A stretch of 46,629 nt of DNA from JAQTRU01 sp041645555 (GTDB lineage: Bacteria; Patescibacteriota; Patescibacteriia; Patescibacteriales; JAQTRU01): the NCBI GenBank assembly GCA_041645555.1, contig JBAZPX010000007.1, forward strand, positions 1-46,629, written 5' to 3'. The notes beneath the pieces are model-generated. The model was not told where the DNA came from, searched no databases, and was given only the letters and a program-made list of their open reading frames with translations. Position numbers and translations under genes: made by a program. This document shows positions 24,938 through 33,551 of the stretch, piece by piece (within the stretch, counting starts at the first letter, position 1; each line of letters opens with the position of its first letter).

Positions 24938-26431
24938 GTGTTTGATTATTTGCAAAAATTTAATAAGTTGCCAAAAAATTTGCGGGATAAAGTCTCGACG
25001 CCTTCTGTTATGGCGGCGATTAATGAATTAGAAAAAAAATACGGGATAAGCCTGGCGTCTACGGTTATGAAAGTTATGGCAAAGGAAATAAAATTTTCTA
25101 GTTTGGCTGATTATTTTCTGGAAGAAGAAAATTTAGATGCGGGCAGGGCAGGGGAGCTTACAAAAGCGATGGCGGAAAAAATTTTTGCCGGCGTTAAAGA
25201 TTATCTCGGGGCCGAAGCCGGCGGGCAAGAGAAAAGGCAGGAAGCCCCCCGACAAGCTTCCTCCGCCTCCGTCCCCTTGGCGGATTTGGCGGACAAGCAG
25301 GGCGAGGGAGAAGAGCCCGTTAAAGTTGAAACCGAAAAAGAAGCGGCGCCGGTTGTTAAGGGGGCAAGCTTTTTCTTTTCCCCGGAAGATGAAGAGGAAA
25401 TAAGAGAGTTGACAAAAAAGATAGACGGGGGAGCAAAGGTAGCGTTAACAGATGAGCAAATTGAAGAAAAGTTAAATAAAATTATTGCTTCGGCCCAGAT
25501 AAATTTCGGCAGCCAAGAGCTTCTGGACCGTTTTAGAAGTATTTTAAAAACTTATCTGCGGGGCATAAGGGACAGGATTGAGATTAAGCAGACTTTAAAG
25601 AAAACTTTCGCTGACGGCGGTTTGGGTTTTGATAATGATTCGGTTGACGAAGTTTTAAAAATTACAGATAGCGTCGCGGGGGGAGAAAAGGTTTCTCTAA
25701 GGCTGCCGGAAGACGGTTCGGCCGGCAAAGAGGCGGAAGATAAAACCGCCGTTTTAAGAAATATCGGAGTGCGGGATGTTGATTATAGTTTTTCTTCTTT
25801 GGCGGCTCTTGAAGAAAAAAAGAAAAAGGAACCGATAAAATTAGATGTGAGCCACGAGATTGCTCCTCCGCCTCCGGCGATTGCGGAAAAACGGCCGGAG
25901 AAAGAGACGGAAAAAACGGCCGAACCAAGCCGGACAGAGACAAAAATTCCGGTAAATCCCGTTGGTATTATTCCAAAATCCAACGCCGTTGCTCTGCCGG
26001 CGCAAGAATTTAAGAGGCCGGTAGCCAAGGCGTCGCTAAGAACGCCCACCCTGCTTCAGAGCGCGGGAAAGAAAAAGATGGAAGACGTAAAATACGTCCC
26101 GCCCAAAGTGATGAATCCGATAGATGAGCTGCGGTATATGGATTTAGTAAACTTCCGGCGCCTTAGCCCGGAGGCTGGGAAACAGGTAGCGAAAATAAAA
26201 GAAAAAATTAATTTATTGGAGGAAGAAAATTATAGCCGGCGGCTTGAGGGGATAAAGGGCTGGCGGCAAAGCCTGATTAATAAATTATATCTTTCTATCG
26301 GCCAGCAAAGCATTAGTGAGAGCAAGCCGGTTGATGTTATAATAGAAGAAAGAAAGAATGCCGGGCAGGATTATTTAACCCTGGAAGAATTTAAAGCCAT
26401 AATGGATTTAAATAAAGAATTAAGATTTTAA
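24938..26431 (+). CDS. Uncharacterised protein preceding PrgI
   Basis: The start is a GTG; no ATG lies near. The 497-residue protein has a helical N-terminal domain (about 1-90, FDYLQKFNKLPKNLRDKVSTP), an acidic/Ala-rich linker, a middle helical part (about 145-260), a Pro-rich linker (about 290-345) and a helical C-terminus (about 385-497). No signal peptide, membrane helix or catalytic motif is visible. It lies immediately upstream of the PrgI-TraC-VirB4 genes and is probably a cytoplasmic component of that system. I do not recognise a named family. Confidence 0.65.
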   Translation: MFDYLQKFNKLPKNLRDKVSTPSVMAAINELEKKYGISLASTVMKVMAKEIKFSSLADYFLEEENLDAGRAGELTKAMAEKIFAGVKDYLGAEAGGQEKRQEAPRQASSASVPLADLADKQGEGEEPVKVETEKEAAPVVKGASFFFSPEDEEEIRELTKKIDGGAKVALTDEQIEEKLNKIIASAQINFGSQELLDRFRSILKTYLRGIRDRIEIKQTLKKTFADGGLGFDNDSVDEVLKITDSVAGGEKVSLRLPEDGSAGKEAEDKTAVLRNIGVRDVDYSFSSLAALEEKKKKEPIKLDVSHEIAPPPPAIAEKRPEKETEKTAEPSRTETKIPVNPVGIIPKSNAVALPAQEFKRPVAKASLRTPTLLQSAGKKKMEDVKYVPPKVMNPIDELRYMDLVNFRRLSPEAGKQVAKIKEKINLLEEENYSRRLEGIKGWRQSLINKLYLSIGQQSISESKPVDVIIEERKNAGQDYLTLEEFKAIMDLNKELRF

Positions 26432-26437
26432 CTTACT

Positions 26438-26540
26438 GAAATTAGTAAATTGGTAATTAGCAATTTGGGGGTGATGTTAAAATCGTCATAATAATATTCC
26501 AAATTACTAATTAACTAATTACTAATTACTAATTACTAAC
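26438..26540. repeat. Hairpin with a conserved core and promoter-like TAAAAT
   Basis: AATTAGTAAATTGGTAATTAG pairs loosely with CTAATTAACTAATTACTAAT across a loop whose core (26466-26500), GGTGATGTTAAAATCGTC and ATAATAATATTCC, is nearly repeated at 31251-31286. The core holds TGTTAAAAT and CATAAT, both possible -10 elements for the downstream gene. Confidence 0.65.
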
Positions 26541-26543
26541 GAA

Positions 26544-27008
26544 GTGCAACAGTTTACTATTCCTCAATTTATTGATGTCGAAGATAAGATAATCGGTCCG
26601 ATAACGACCCGGCAATTTATAATCCTCTTAGGCGGGTTTTTGCTGATGGGCATAAGTTATAAAATATTTGATTTTTCCTTATTTTTAACGGTCAGCGTTT
26701 TAACCCTGATAATAACCGGAACTTTTGCTTTCGCCAGGATAAACGGGCGGCCTTTTCATTTTTTTGTCTTAAATATAACCCAGACTTTAAAGCGGCCGAA
26801 GCTGCGGGTGTGGTATAACGAATTTTTCCCGCCGGAGATGGAGGGATACGAGATGAATGAGAAGGAAATAATAAAGCAGACCTCTTTGCCCGCTAAAAAA
26901 ATTGAGCCCAGCCTTTCTCGCTTGGCCGAGTTGTCTTTAATGGTTGATACCCGGGGAGGGTATGGGGGAGAAGAAGACGGGGGAACAAAGATTACGGCCG
27001 TTAGATAA
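26544..27008 (+). CDS. PrgI-family protein of a type IV-like secretion system
   Basis: The start is GTG, giving VQQFTIPQFIDVEDKIIGPITTRQFI, the standard opening of PrgI proteins. Two membrane helices follow (about 28-45 and 50-68), then RPFHFFVLNITQTLKRPKLRVW, also typical. PrgI is the Gram-positive-type counterpart of VirB3/TrbD and partners the VirB4 ATPase at the membrane. The 154 residues include a longer C-terminal tail than usual. The next gene follows closely and may overlap its 3' end if an upstream start is used. Confidence 0.85.
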   Translation: MQQFTIPQFIDVEDKIIGPITTRQFIILLGGFLLMGISYKIFDFSLFLTVSVLTLIITGTFAFARINGRPFHFFVLNITQTLKRPKLRVWYNEFFPPEMEGYEMNEKEIIKQTSLPAKKIEPSLSRLAELSLMVDTRGGYGGEEDGGTKITAVR

Positions 27009-27024
27009 TTTTTTAGAAAAAGTT

Positions 27025-27705
27025 ATGGCTAAAAACAAGGGAGCTAAAAATAGATCCATCGTTTCTTCCCAGAAATATCTCGGCATTGCCGAAATAAGGG
27101 AGGATGCTGTGATTATGCGGGATAATACCTTGCGGGCGGTTTTATTGGTTTCCAGCGTTAATTTTGCCCTAAAAAGCGAAGATGAGCAGGGAGCGATAAT
27201 TTCTTCTTATGTGAGTTTTTTAAATAATATTGATTTTCCCCTGCAGATTGTAATTCAGTCCCGGGAGCTTGATATTAACGGCTATCTTGAACAATTAAAG
27301 CAAAAAGAGAAGGAGCAGACAAATGAACTATTAAAAATACAGACGGCGGAATACGCCCAGTATATAGAAGAATTGGTTTCCATGGCGAAGATTATGAATA
27401 AGAGATTTTATGTGGTTATTCCCTATAATCCAATGTCGGACAAGAAAAAAAATTTTTTTTCTTCCCTTTGGGAGGTCTTAAAACCGGCGACTTTAATTAA
27501 AATGAGAGAAGATAATTTTTTAAGATATAAAACCGAATTGGGCCGGCGGGTAGATAATGTCGTAAATAATTTATCTTCAGCCGGCTTAAACGCCGTTCAG
27601 CTTGATACCCAAAGTTTGATTGAGTTGTATTACAGCACTTATAATCCAAAAACCGCCAAGAATCAGAGAATGGCTGATGTAAAAGATTTGCGGGTGGCCG
27701 AATAA
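27025..27705 (+). CDS. TraC-like / VirB4 N-terminal domain protein
   Basis: The frame is open from a TTG at 26944, with ATGs at 26962 and 27025. The last is preferred because homologous sequence begins at about SSQKYLGIAEIREDAVIMRD. The 226-residue product corresponds to the N-terminal, substrate-side domain that precedes the ATPase core in VirB4/TraC proteins, here encoded as a separate protein 14 bases before the ATPase gene. It has no membrane helix. It probably binds the ATPase and PrgI. The ATG at 26962, preceded by GGGGAGGGT, would overlap the PrgI gene and remains possible. Confidence 0.7.
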   Translation: MAKNKGAKNRSIVSSQKYLGIAEIREDAVIMRDNTLRAVLLVSSVNFALKSEDEQGAIISSYVSFLNNIDFPLQIVIQSRELDINGYLEQLKQKEKEQTNELLKIQTAEYAQYIEELVSMAKIMNKRFYVVIPYNPMSDKKKNFFSSLWEVLKPATLIKMREDNFLRYKTELGRRVDNVVNNLSSAGLNAVQLDTQSLIELYYSTYNPKTAKNQRMADVKDLRVAE

Positions 27706-27719
27706 GCTTTTTTAAAGAT

Positions 27720-29627
27720 ATGCTTAATTTTAATAAAGACAAGGGAATAGAGCAGGAAAAAGAAGCGGCCAGAGAGCCGGCTCTTGAAGCTAATCCGGAA
27801 GCGGCCAGAGAGATTATTGAGGAAGAAAAAACTTTCCGGCGCGGGATTTTATCGATAAATGATTTAATCGCTCCGGCCAGCATGGAAATTACTTCCGACT
27901 ATTTGAAGCTGGGAGAGACATATATCCGCACTATCTTTGTTATAAATTACCCGCGGTATATCACGGTCGGCTGGTTCGCCCCGATTATTAATTTAAACTC
28001 CACTTTCGACGTGGCGATGTTTTTTTATCCGGTAAGCAGTTCTTTAATTTTGAAGCAGCTAAAAAATAAAGTCGGGGCGCTGGAAGCCCAGATTGTTTCT
28101 GATTCCGAGAAAGGAGCGGCCCGGGATCCTTTGCGGGAAACCGCTTTAAGGGATATTGAGGCTTTGCGCGACGCTTTAACGCAGGGCATAGAAAAATTTT
28201 TCCAGTTTTCTTTATACGTAACGATTTATGCTGACACCAAAGAGGAATTAAACCAATTATCAGATAAAATTGAAAATGTTTTCGGTTCCCGCCTGGTTTT
28301 TTCCAAAAAAGTTTTTTATCAGGCGGAGCAGGGGTTTAACTCAACCCTGCCCCTGGCCAACGACGAACTATACATTACTTTTAATATGAACTCTTCGCCG
28401 GTTGCTTCTTCTTTCCCTTTTATTTCTTCCGAATTAACGTCTGACAATGGCATTCTTTACGGCATAAACAGGCATAACAACAGTTTAATTTTATTTGACC
28501 GCTTTAGTCTGCAGAACGCCAACACTGTGGTTTTCGCCACTTCCGGGGCCGGTAAAAGTTACGCTATAAAGTTGGAGGTCCTGCGCTCCCTGATGCTGGG
28601 CACAGACGTGATAATTATTGACCCGGAACATGAATATAAGCATTTATCGGATGCGGTTGGCGGAACCTATATTAATATTTCTTTATCTTCTGAAAATAAA
28701 ATTAACCCTTTTGACCTGCCCCGGGCTATCAGTGGCGATTCCAAGCCGGAAGATATAATCAGAAGCGCTGTAATCACGCTAAAAGGGCTGGTCCGGCTGA
28801 TGCTTGGCAGCTTAAGCCATGAAGAGGATTCTATTATTGACCGGGCGCTCCTTGAAACTTACGCGAAAAAAGACATTACGCCGGAATCAGACCTGGCTAA
28901 GATAGAGCCGCCGATAATGCAGGATTTTCAGGAAATGCTGGACGGCATGGAAGGCGGGGCTGATTTGGCCCTGCGCCTGCGCAAATATACCGAAGGAACC
29001 TTTGCCGGGCTTCTTAATAACCTTACTAACGTGGAGATGGATAATCAGCTTGTTTGCTTTTCCGTCCGCGACCTGGAAGACGAATTAAGGCCGATGGCCA
29101 TTTATACCATTGTAAATTATATCTGGAATATTGTCCGGTCAGAAACGAAAAAGAGGGTTTTAGTGATTGACGAAGCCTGGTGGCTGATGCAGCACGAAGA
29201 CAGCGCCAAGTTCATTTTTGCTTTAGTTAAGCGCTGCCGCAAATATTATCTGGGCGTGACGACGATTACCCAGGATGTTAATGATTTTTTAACTTCGCCT
29301 TATGGCCAGGCGATTGTTACCAACTCCTCCCTGCAGCTTCTTTTAAAGCAATCGCCGGCGGCTATTGATTTAATCCAGAAAACTTTTGCTTTAACCGAAG
29401 GAGAAAAATATCTGCTCCTCGAGGGAGGAGTCGGGGAGGGAATATTCTTTGCCGGCCGGAAGCATGCGGCCATAAAAGTCGTGGCTTCTTACGCCGAAGA
29501 CCAGCTTATCACCTCTGACCCCCGCCAGCTATTGGAAATTGAAGAAGCCAAAAAAGAATTTGAAGCCAGCCAGGATAAAGGAGGCGAGAGCGAAGAAGTA
29601 GCCAGTCCGGAAGAAGAAAAAGTCTAA
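27720..29627 (+). CDS. virB4: VirB4-family ATPase
   Basis: The 635-residue protein is the motor of a type IV-like secretion or pilus system. The Walker A motif TSGAGKS is at 274-280, and the Walker B motif VLVIDEAWW has Asp484 and Glu485. GILYGINRHNNSLILFDRF just before Walker A and TITQDVNDFLTSPYGQAIVTNSS after Walker B are typical of CagE/TrbE/VirB4 proteins. An N-terminal domain (about 35-240) resembles the usual VirB4 membrane-side domain. PrgI and the TraC-like protein are upstream, and a VirB8/NTF2-like protein is downstream. No relaxase or VirD4 coupling protein is seen here, so transport of DNA is not supported; a pilus or protein-export role is possible. Confidence 0.92.
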   Translation: MLNFNKDKGIEQEKEAAREPALEANPEAAREIIEEEKTFRRGILSINDLIAPASMEITSDYLKLGETYIRTIFVINYPRYITVGWFAPIINLNSTFDVAMFFYPVSSSLILKQLKNKVGALEAQIVSDSEKGAARDPLRETALRDIEALRDALTQGIEKFFQFSLYVTIYADTKEELNQLSDKIENVFGSRLVFSKKVFYQAEQGFNSTLPLANDELYITFNMNSSPVASSFPFISSELTSDNGILYGINRHNNSLILFDRFSLQNANTVVFATSGAGKSYAIKLEVLRSLMLGTDVIIIDPEHEYKHLSDAVGGTYINISLSSENKINPFDLPRAISGDSKPEDIIRSAVITLKGLVRLMLGSLSHEEDSIIDRALLETYAKKDITPESDLAKIEPPIMQDFQEMLDGMEGGADLALRLRKYTEGTFAGLLNNLTNVEMDNQLVCFSVRDLEDELRPMAIYTIVNYIWNIVRSETKKRVLVIDEAWWLMQHEDSAKFIFALVKRCRKYYLGVTTITQDVNDFLTSPYGQAIVTNSSLQLLLKQSPAAIDLIQKTFALTEGEKYLLLEGGVGEGIFFAGRKHAAIKVVASYAEDQLITSDPRQLLEIEEAKKEFEASQDKGGESEEVASPEEEKV

Positions 29628-29660
29628 CCATAATCCTAGCTTGGTTTTAATAGTTTATTT

Positions 29661-30281
29661 ATGGTAAAGAAATTTTTAAATTTAATAATTGCTATAATAG
29701 CTTTGGCGGCCTTAACCGGGATTGTCTATATTGTATTTTTTTATGATTTTACCGGGAAAAATATAGTTAGCGAAGAGAAGAAAATTTCTTCCCCGCCGGA
29801 AGAAACTGGAGGCGGAGGAGAAACAATGGTCCTATCCAGCGAAAATCAAAAAGGTTTATCAGCCGGCGGAAAAGAAATGAGCCAAAGCGAGATTGCGCAA
29901 GAAAATTTAAAAAGGATGGCGGCTTCTTTTGCGGAAAGATTTGGCAGTTATTCAAACCACTCAAATTACAGCAATATTTCCGATTTAAAAATTTTTATGA
30001 CCGGTACCATGCAGGCCTGGGCGGATAGGTTTATGGAAGAAATAAAAGCTAAGCAAGGATCGGGCGATATTTATTACGGCGTTACCACCAAAGCGGTTTC
30101 AGCCGAGGTGAAAGTATTTGACGAGGGCGCGGGGCAGGCGGAAATTTTAGTAAAAACCCAGAAGCGGGAAGCGAATGAAACTATGGACAATGCCTCAGTG
30201 GCTTATCAGGATATTCTAATTACTTTTTCCAAAGAAAGTGGCTCCTGGAAAGTTGATAAGGCCGAGTGGCAGGAGCAATAA
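29661..30281 (+). CDS. Membrane-anchored protein with NTF2/VirB8-like outer domain
   Basis: The 206-residue protein has one N-terminal membrane helix (about 6-28), a flexible Gly/Glu/Ser linker (about 35-75) and a compact domain (about 78-206). The order ENLKRMAASFAERFGSYSN, then ADRFMEEIKA, then strands ending ILITFSKESGSWKVDKAEW resembles NTF2-like folds, as in VirB8/TrbF scaffold proteins. It follows virB4 by 33 bases. Assignment as a VirB8-like scaffold is inferred from domain layout and context. Confidence 0.65.
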   Translation: MVKKFLNLIIAIIALAALTGIVYIVFFYDFTGKNIVSEEKKISSPPEETGGGGETMVLSSENQKGLSAGGKEMSQSEIAQENLKRMAASFAERFGSYSNHSNYSNISDLKIFMTGTMQAWADRFMEEIKAKQGSGDIYYGVTTKAVSAEVKVFDEGAGQAEILVKTQKREANETMDNASVAYQDILITFSKESGSWKVDKAEWQEQ

Positions 30282-30283
30282 AT

Positions 30284-30380
30284 CCCACACCTTTTTTAAT
30301 AAAATATTGAACAATACCTAAAAATCTAATTTTTTGAAGCTTAGTCTTAAATGAAAATCCCTAAAAAGATGCGGGACAAG
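30284..30380. repeat. Imperfect inverted repeat before the DsbA-like gene
   Basis: TCCCACACCTTTTTT just after the upstream stop is roughly complementary to AAAAAGATGCGGGA at 30363-30377. It resembles the CCCGCACCTTTT arms of the cassette at 22969. The rest of the 108-base gap is AT-rich and holds no gene. Confidence 0.5.
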
Positions 30381-30389
30381 AAGTAATTT

Positions 30390-31166
30390 ATGCCTTTTCG
30401 AAAAAAAGTTTACCCTGTTAGAAATAAACTCCTGGGCGGGGCTAACGGGGTGAAATTTCCCGTAAAACTATTTATAGTTGCTGCTTTAGGCAATTTTATT
30501 TTGCTGTTTTTCTTTTTTTCCAGCCTGAATTTTAGTTTGAATAGCTCTCAGGCCGGCAGCGATAGGGTGGCCGGAAGTTATCAGAGCGGTAGCGGAAACG
30601 GAGACCCCCTAATAACTAAAGTGCCGGGCCTGAAAGATATTCTGGACGGGCCGATTATAAACGGCCCTGATCCAAGTTTGGGGCCGGAGAAAGCGCCGGT
30701 TGTTATTACTTATTTTGCCGACTACGAATGCCGCTATTGCCAGAAGCAGGAAGCGGTGATAAAAAGCGTAATGGAGCAATATAAAGACAAGATACGCTTG
30801 GTTTGGAAAGATTATCCGGAAAAAAATGTTGCTTCAGGCTCTTTTTCCGCGGCCGTGGCTGGCCGTTGCGCCGAGGAGCAGGGGCAGTTCTGGCCCTTTC
30901 ATGACTTGCTTTTCGCCAGTGGCGATAAATTAGGCAAAGATTTGTTTATTGCTTTAGTCGAGAAACTAAATTTGAGAAAAAGCCTGTTTTCTGAATGTTT
31001 GGAAGATGAAGAAGTCGGCCAGTCAGTAAGGAATAATATTTTAGAAGCCCAGGCCCTGGATATAAAAGGCGTGCCGTTTATATTTATCAATAAAGAGGAA
31101 ATCATGGGAGAAGCGACGGCTGATGATTTAAAAAAGATAATTGACATTGAGTTAAATGAGTTATAA
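30390..31166 (+). CDS. DsbA-like thiol:disulfide oxidoreductase
   Basis: The 258-residue protein has an N-terminal membrane anchor (about 25-50) and a thioredoxin-fold DsbA/DsbG-like domain. The active site is CRYC in FADYECRYCQKQEAV, and the cis-proline loop is KGVPFIFIN near the C-terminus. The helical insert (GRCAEEQGQFWPFHDLLFA) matches the family. It acts outside the membrane on protein thiols. It lies at the end of the second secretion block, and the giant Cys-rich protein of the first block is an obvious candidate substrate, by inference. Residues about 7-22, including VYPVRNK, are encoded by a palindromic insert. Confidence 0.9.
   Translation: MPFRKKVYPVRNKLLGGANGVKFPVKLFIVAALGNFILLFFFFSSLNFSLNSSQAGSDRVAGSYQSGSGNGDPLITKVPGLKDILDGPIINGPDPSLGPEKAPVVITYFADYECRYCQKQEAVIKSVMEQYKDKIRLVWKDYPEKNVASGSFSAAVAGRCAEEQGQFWPFHDLLFASGDKLGKDLFIALVEKLNLRKSLFSECLEDEEVGQSVRNNILEAQALDIKGVPFIFINKEEIMGEATADDLKKIIDIELNEL
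30409..30455. repeat. In-frame palindromic insert at the start of the DsbA-like gene
   Basis: TTTACCCTGTTAG (30409-30421) pairs with CTAACGGGGTGAAA (30442-30455) with one mismatch and one extra base. It is translated as VYPVRNKLLGGANGVKFP. The TTTACCC end and the VYPV reading are shared with the insert in rsmA. Confidence 0.75.
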
Positions 31167-31220
31167 TACGATTTACGCAGAAATATAATTTTGGTTGATT
31201 TTAATTTTTCTACGCATCAC

Positions 31221-31315
31221 AAATTGAAATTAGTAATTTGTAATTAGTAATTTGGGGTAATGCTAAAATCATTATAATAATAGCCAAGTTACCAATTACA
31301 AATTTCAAATTACTA
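31221..31315. repeat. Hairpin with the same core as at 26438
   Basis: AAATTGAAATTAGTAATTTG pairs with AAATTTCAAATTACT and CCAATTACAAATTT. The core (31251-31286) has GGGGTAATGCTAAAATC and ATTATAATAATAGCC and differs from the 26466 core at only a few positions. It carries TGCTAAAAT and TATAAT, possible -10 elements for radA. Confidence 0.65.
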
Positions 31316-31327
31316 TCATAGATTATT

Positions 31328-32692
31328 ATGCCGGGAAAAACTCAAAATATTTACGTTTGTTCAAACTGCGACGCCCAATTTTCCAAATGGAGTGGGCGTT
31401 GTTTAGAGTGCGGAGGCTGGGGGACTTTAAAGATGGAAACCAGAAAGCAGGAAGAGGTTGATTACCGGCTGGGCGGGAAAGCTTCAGAAAAAAAGGTAAG
31501 TCAAGCCGAAATTATAAATTTAGAAAAGATAAAGGAAACCGGCTTAACAAGAATTAAAACAAATATTTCCGAGCTGGACCGGGTTTTAGGCGGAGGAATT
31601 GTGCCCGGCTCCCTAGTGCTTCTTTCCGGCGAACCGGGCATCGGCAAATCAACCATTGTCGCCCAATTGGCTGACGCGATCGGCAAAAGCCACGGCGACG
31701 TTATTTATCTTAGCGGCGAAGAGTCAGCCGGCCAGATTAAAGCGCGCCTGGAAAGATTAAAATGCAATCTTGAAAAAATTAAATTTATTAGCGAAACTAA
31801 CGTGGAAAAGGCCATCGCCGCCATTTCTTCTCTAAAGCCGGTTTTAGTTGTTGTTGACTCAATCCAGGCGGTTTATTCCCATGATGTCTTGACCGAAGCC
31901 GGCGGTCTTAGCCAAATCAGGGCTTCGGCAGTTAAATTTTTGGAATTAGCCAAGGAAAATAATATTGCCGTTATTTTAGTCGGCCATATAACTAAAGACG
32001 GGCAAATTGCCGGGCCGAAATCTTTAGAGCATATCGTTGATACGGTTATTTATCTCGAAGCGGAAACTGCCAATAATTACCGGATACTCAGGGCGACAAA
32101 AAACCGTTTTGGCTCGGTTAATGAATTGGGAATTTTTGAAATGACCGGTTCGGGCTTTAAAGAAGTCGCTAATCCGGGAGCGGTTTTTATTGAAACCGGG
32201 GAGCAAAAAATAACCGGGTCGGTTATAAGCTGCCTGATGGAAGGCACCCGGCCGTTTTTGGTGGAGATTCAGGCCTTGGCGACTAAAACGGTCTTTGGCT
32301 ATCCGCAGAGAAAGTCTTCCGGCTTTGATTTAAACCGCTTGCAGGTTCTGGCTTCGGTTTTAACTAAGAGAGCCAAAGTTAACCTCGTAAATCAAGATAT
32401 AATTTTAAACGTTGTCGGCGGTTTTAGAGTTAATGACCCGGCCCTGGATTTAGCCGTTTGTCTGGCCATAACCTCAAGTCTCTTAAATCAGGTGATTGAC
32501 CGGAAAACTTTAGTTCTGGGCGAGGTTGGCTTGGGCGGGGAAGTGCGCAATGTGTCAAAACTGGAGCAAAGATTGGCGGAAGCGGAAAAATTAGGGTTTG
32601 TCCAAGCAATGGTGCCGGATTATCCGGTCAAGGCCAAAAGATTAAAGCTGGTAAAAATAAAAAACTTAGAAGAAATGGTAAAAAATATATGA
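31328..32692 (+). CDS. radA: DNA repair protein RadA
   Basis: RadA is a RecA-like ATPase that promotes branch migration of recombination intermediates. The 454-residue protein has the full family layout: a four-cysteine zinc site (Cys11, 14, 25, 28), Walker A GEPGIGKST (101-109), the RadA-specific KNRFG motif (258-262) and a C-terminal Lon-protease-like domain with VLASVLTKRAKVNL and GEVGLGGEVR. Its stop overlaps the start of the glycosylase gene by four bases (ATGA), indicating translational coupling. Confidence 0.96.
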   Translation: MPGKTQNIYVCSNCDAQFSKWSGRCLECGGWGTLKMETRKQEEVDYRLGGKASEKKVSQAEIINLEKIKETGLTRIKTNISELDRVLGGGIVPGSLVLLSGEPGIGKSTIVAQLADAIGKSHGDVIYLSGEESAGQIKARLERLKCNLEKIKFISETNVEKAIAAISSLKPVLVVVDSIQAVYSHDVLTEAGGLSQIRASAVKFLELAKENNIAVILVGHITKDGQIAGPKSLEHIVDTVIYLEAETANNYRILRATKNRFGSVNELGIFEMTGSGFKEVANPGAVFIETGEQKITGSVISCLMEGTRPFLVEIQALATKTVFGYPQRKSSGFDLNRLQVLASVLTKRAKVNLVNQDIILNVVGGFRVNDPALDLAVCLAITSSLLNQVIDRKTLVLGEVGLGGEVRNVSKLEQRLAEAEKLGFVQAMVPDYPVKAKRLKLVKIKNLEEMVKNI

Positions 32693-33228
32693 TATTGCCT
32701 CAAAGTTTTTATAACAGAAATACTTTGCAAGTTGCCCAAGACCTCTTGGGCTGTTTTTTAGTTAAAAAGATTGGCAGAAAGACAATCAAAACAAAAATTG
32801 TGGAAACGGAAGCTTATAACGGCCCGGCCGATTTAGCTTCTCACGCCAGCCGGGGCCGGACGGAGAGAAATAAAGTGATGTTCGGTGGCCCGGGCGTAAT
32901 TTATGTTTATTTTACTTATGGCATGCACTATATGCTGAATATCGTGACAGAAGAAAAAGAATATCCGGCCGCGGTTTTGATCAGGGCTGTTGAGTTGGAA
33001 AGTGGAAACGGGCCGGCTCGTTTAACCAAAGCTTTAAAAATTGACAAATTTTTTAACGGGTTGCCGATTTATGTAAAAAAATACGGCCTTTGGATTGAGA
33101 GCCGTGTTAAAGATGAAAAACCGCAAATAATTAAAACCAAAAGAGTTGGCGTTGATTATGCCGGAAAATATAAAGACAAAAAATGGCGGTTTTATATTAA
33201 AGATAATAAATTCGTTTCTAAAAAATAG
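32689..33228 (+). CDS. DNA-3-methyladenine glycosylase (AAG/MPG family)
   Basis: This 179-residue protein is a Mpg/AAG-type base-excision enzyme that removes alkylated purines. Characteristic segments are RNTLQVAQDLLGCFLV, IVETEAYNGPADLASHASRGRTERN (with the catalytic Glu) and VYFTYGMHYMLNIVTE. It is at the short end for the family but has all core segments. It overlaps radA by four bases and is followed at once by a terminator, so the two form an operon end. Confidence 0.93.
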   Translation: MILPQSFYNRNTLQVAQDLLGCFLVKKIGRKTIKTKIVETEAYNGPADLASHASRGRTERNKVMFGGPGVIYVYFTYGMHYMLNIVTEEKEYPAAVLIRAVELESGNGPARLTKALKIDKFFNGLPIYVKKYGLWIESRVKDEKPQIIKTKRVGVDYAGKYKDKKWRFYIKDNKFVSKK

Positions 33229-33280
33229 AAGGGCCTTAGAATTCGCTACCGGTTGGTGAATTCTTCGGCCCTTTTGTTTG
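33229..33280 (+). terminator. Rho-independent terminator after the glycosylase gene
   Basis: AAGGGCC...AGAATTC pairs with GAATTCT...GGCCCTT around a short loop, followed by TTGTTTG. It starts directly after the stop codon. Confidence 0.8.
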
Positions 33281-33299
33281 TCGGATTGAGCGGGGACAC

Positions 33300-33551
33300 T
33301 TATATGGCTAATTCAGCCCCCGTTTTCAGCAGAGGATCTTCCGCCATTCCGACGATTCTGTCGGTTATGTCCAGTATTACAATCCAGGGCAAGCAACCCT
33401 CAGCAACCGGGTTTTTTACCCTTTTGACCCTGTAGGTGCCAGGCTCGACAGAAAAAGGTTTCGTCGGCTTGCTGCCATTTCCGCCTCCGACGAATTCGCA
33501 AAGTTGAGCAGGACGACGCAATGTCATTGTGCCTTCCTTTTCTAATTCCAT
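33300..33551 (-). CDS. Small hypothetical protein
   Basis: The 83-residue frame (MELEKEGTMTLRRPAQLCEF...) is supported by a good ribosome-binding site, GAGGAGAG, just before its ATG and by a strong promoter about 195 bases upstream on the same strand. A mixture of short strands is predicted (SVEPGTYRVKRV, PWIVILDITDRIVGM). No signal peptide or membrane helix is present, and no family is recognised. The protein lies between convergent neighbours. The overlapping plus-strand frame at 33253-33435 lacks such signals. Confidence 0.65.
   Translation of the reverse strand: MELEKEGTMTLRRPAQLCEFVGGGNGSKPTKPFSVEPGTYRVKRVKNPVAEGCLPWIVILDITDRIVGMAEDPLLKTGAELAI

Noticed and set aside
20857..31320. CRISPR array
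   Set aside because: The repeated words are inverted and irregular, with no constant spacer length and no cas genes.
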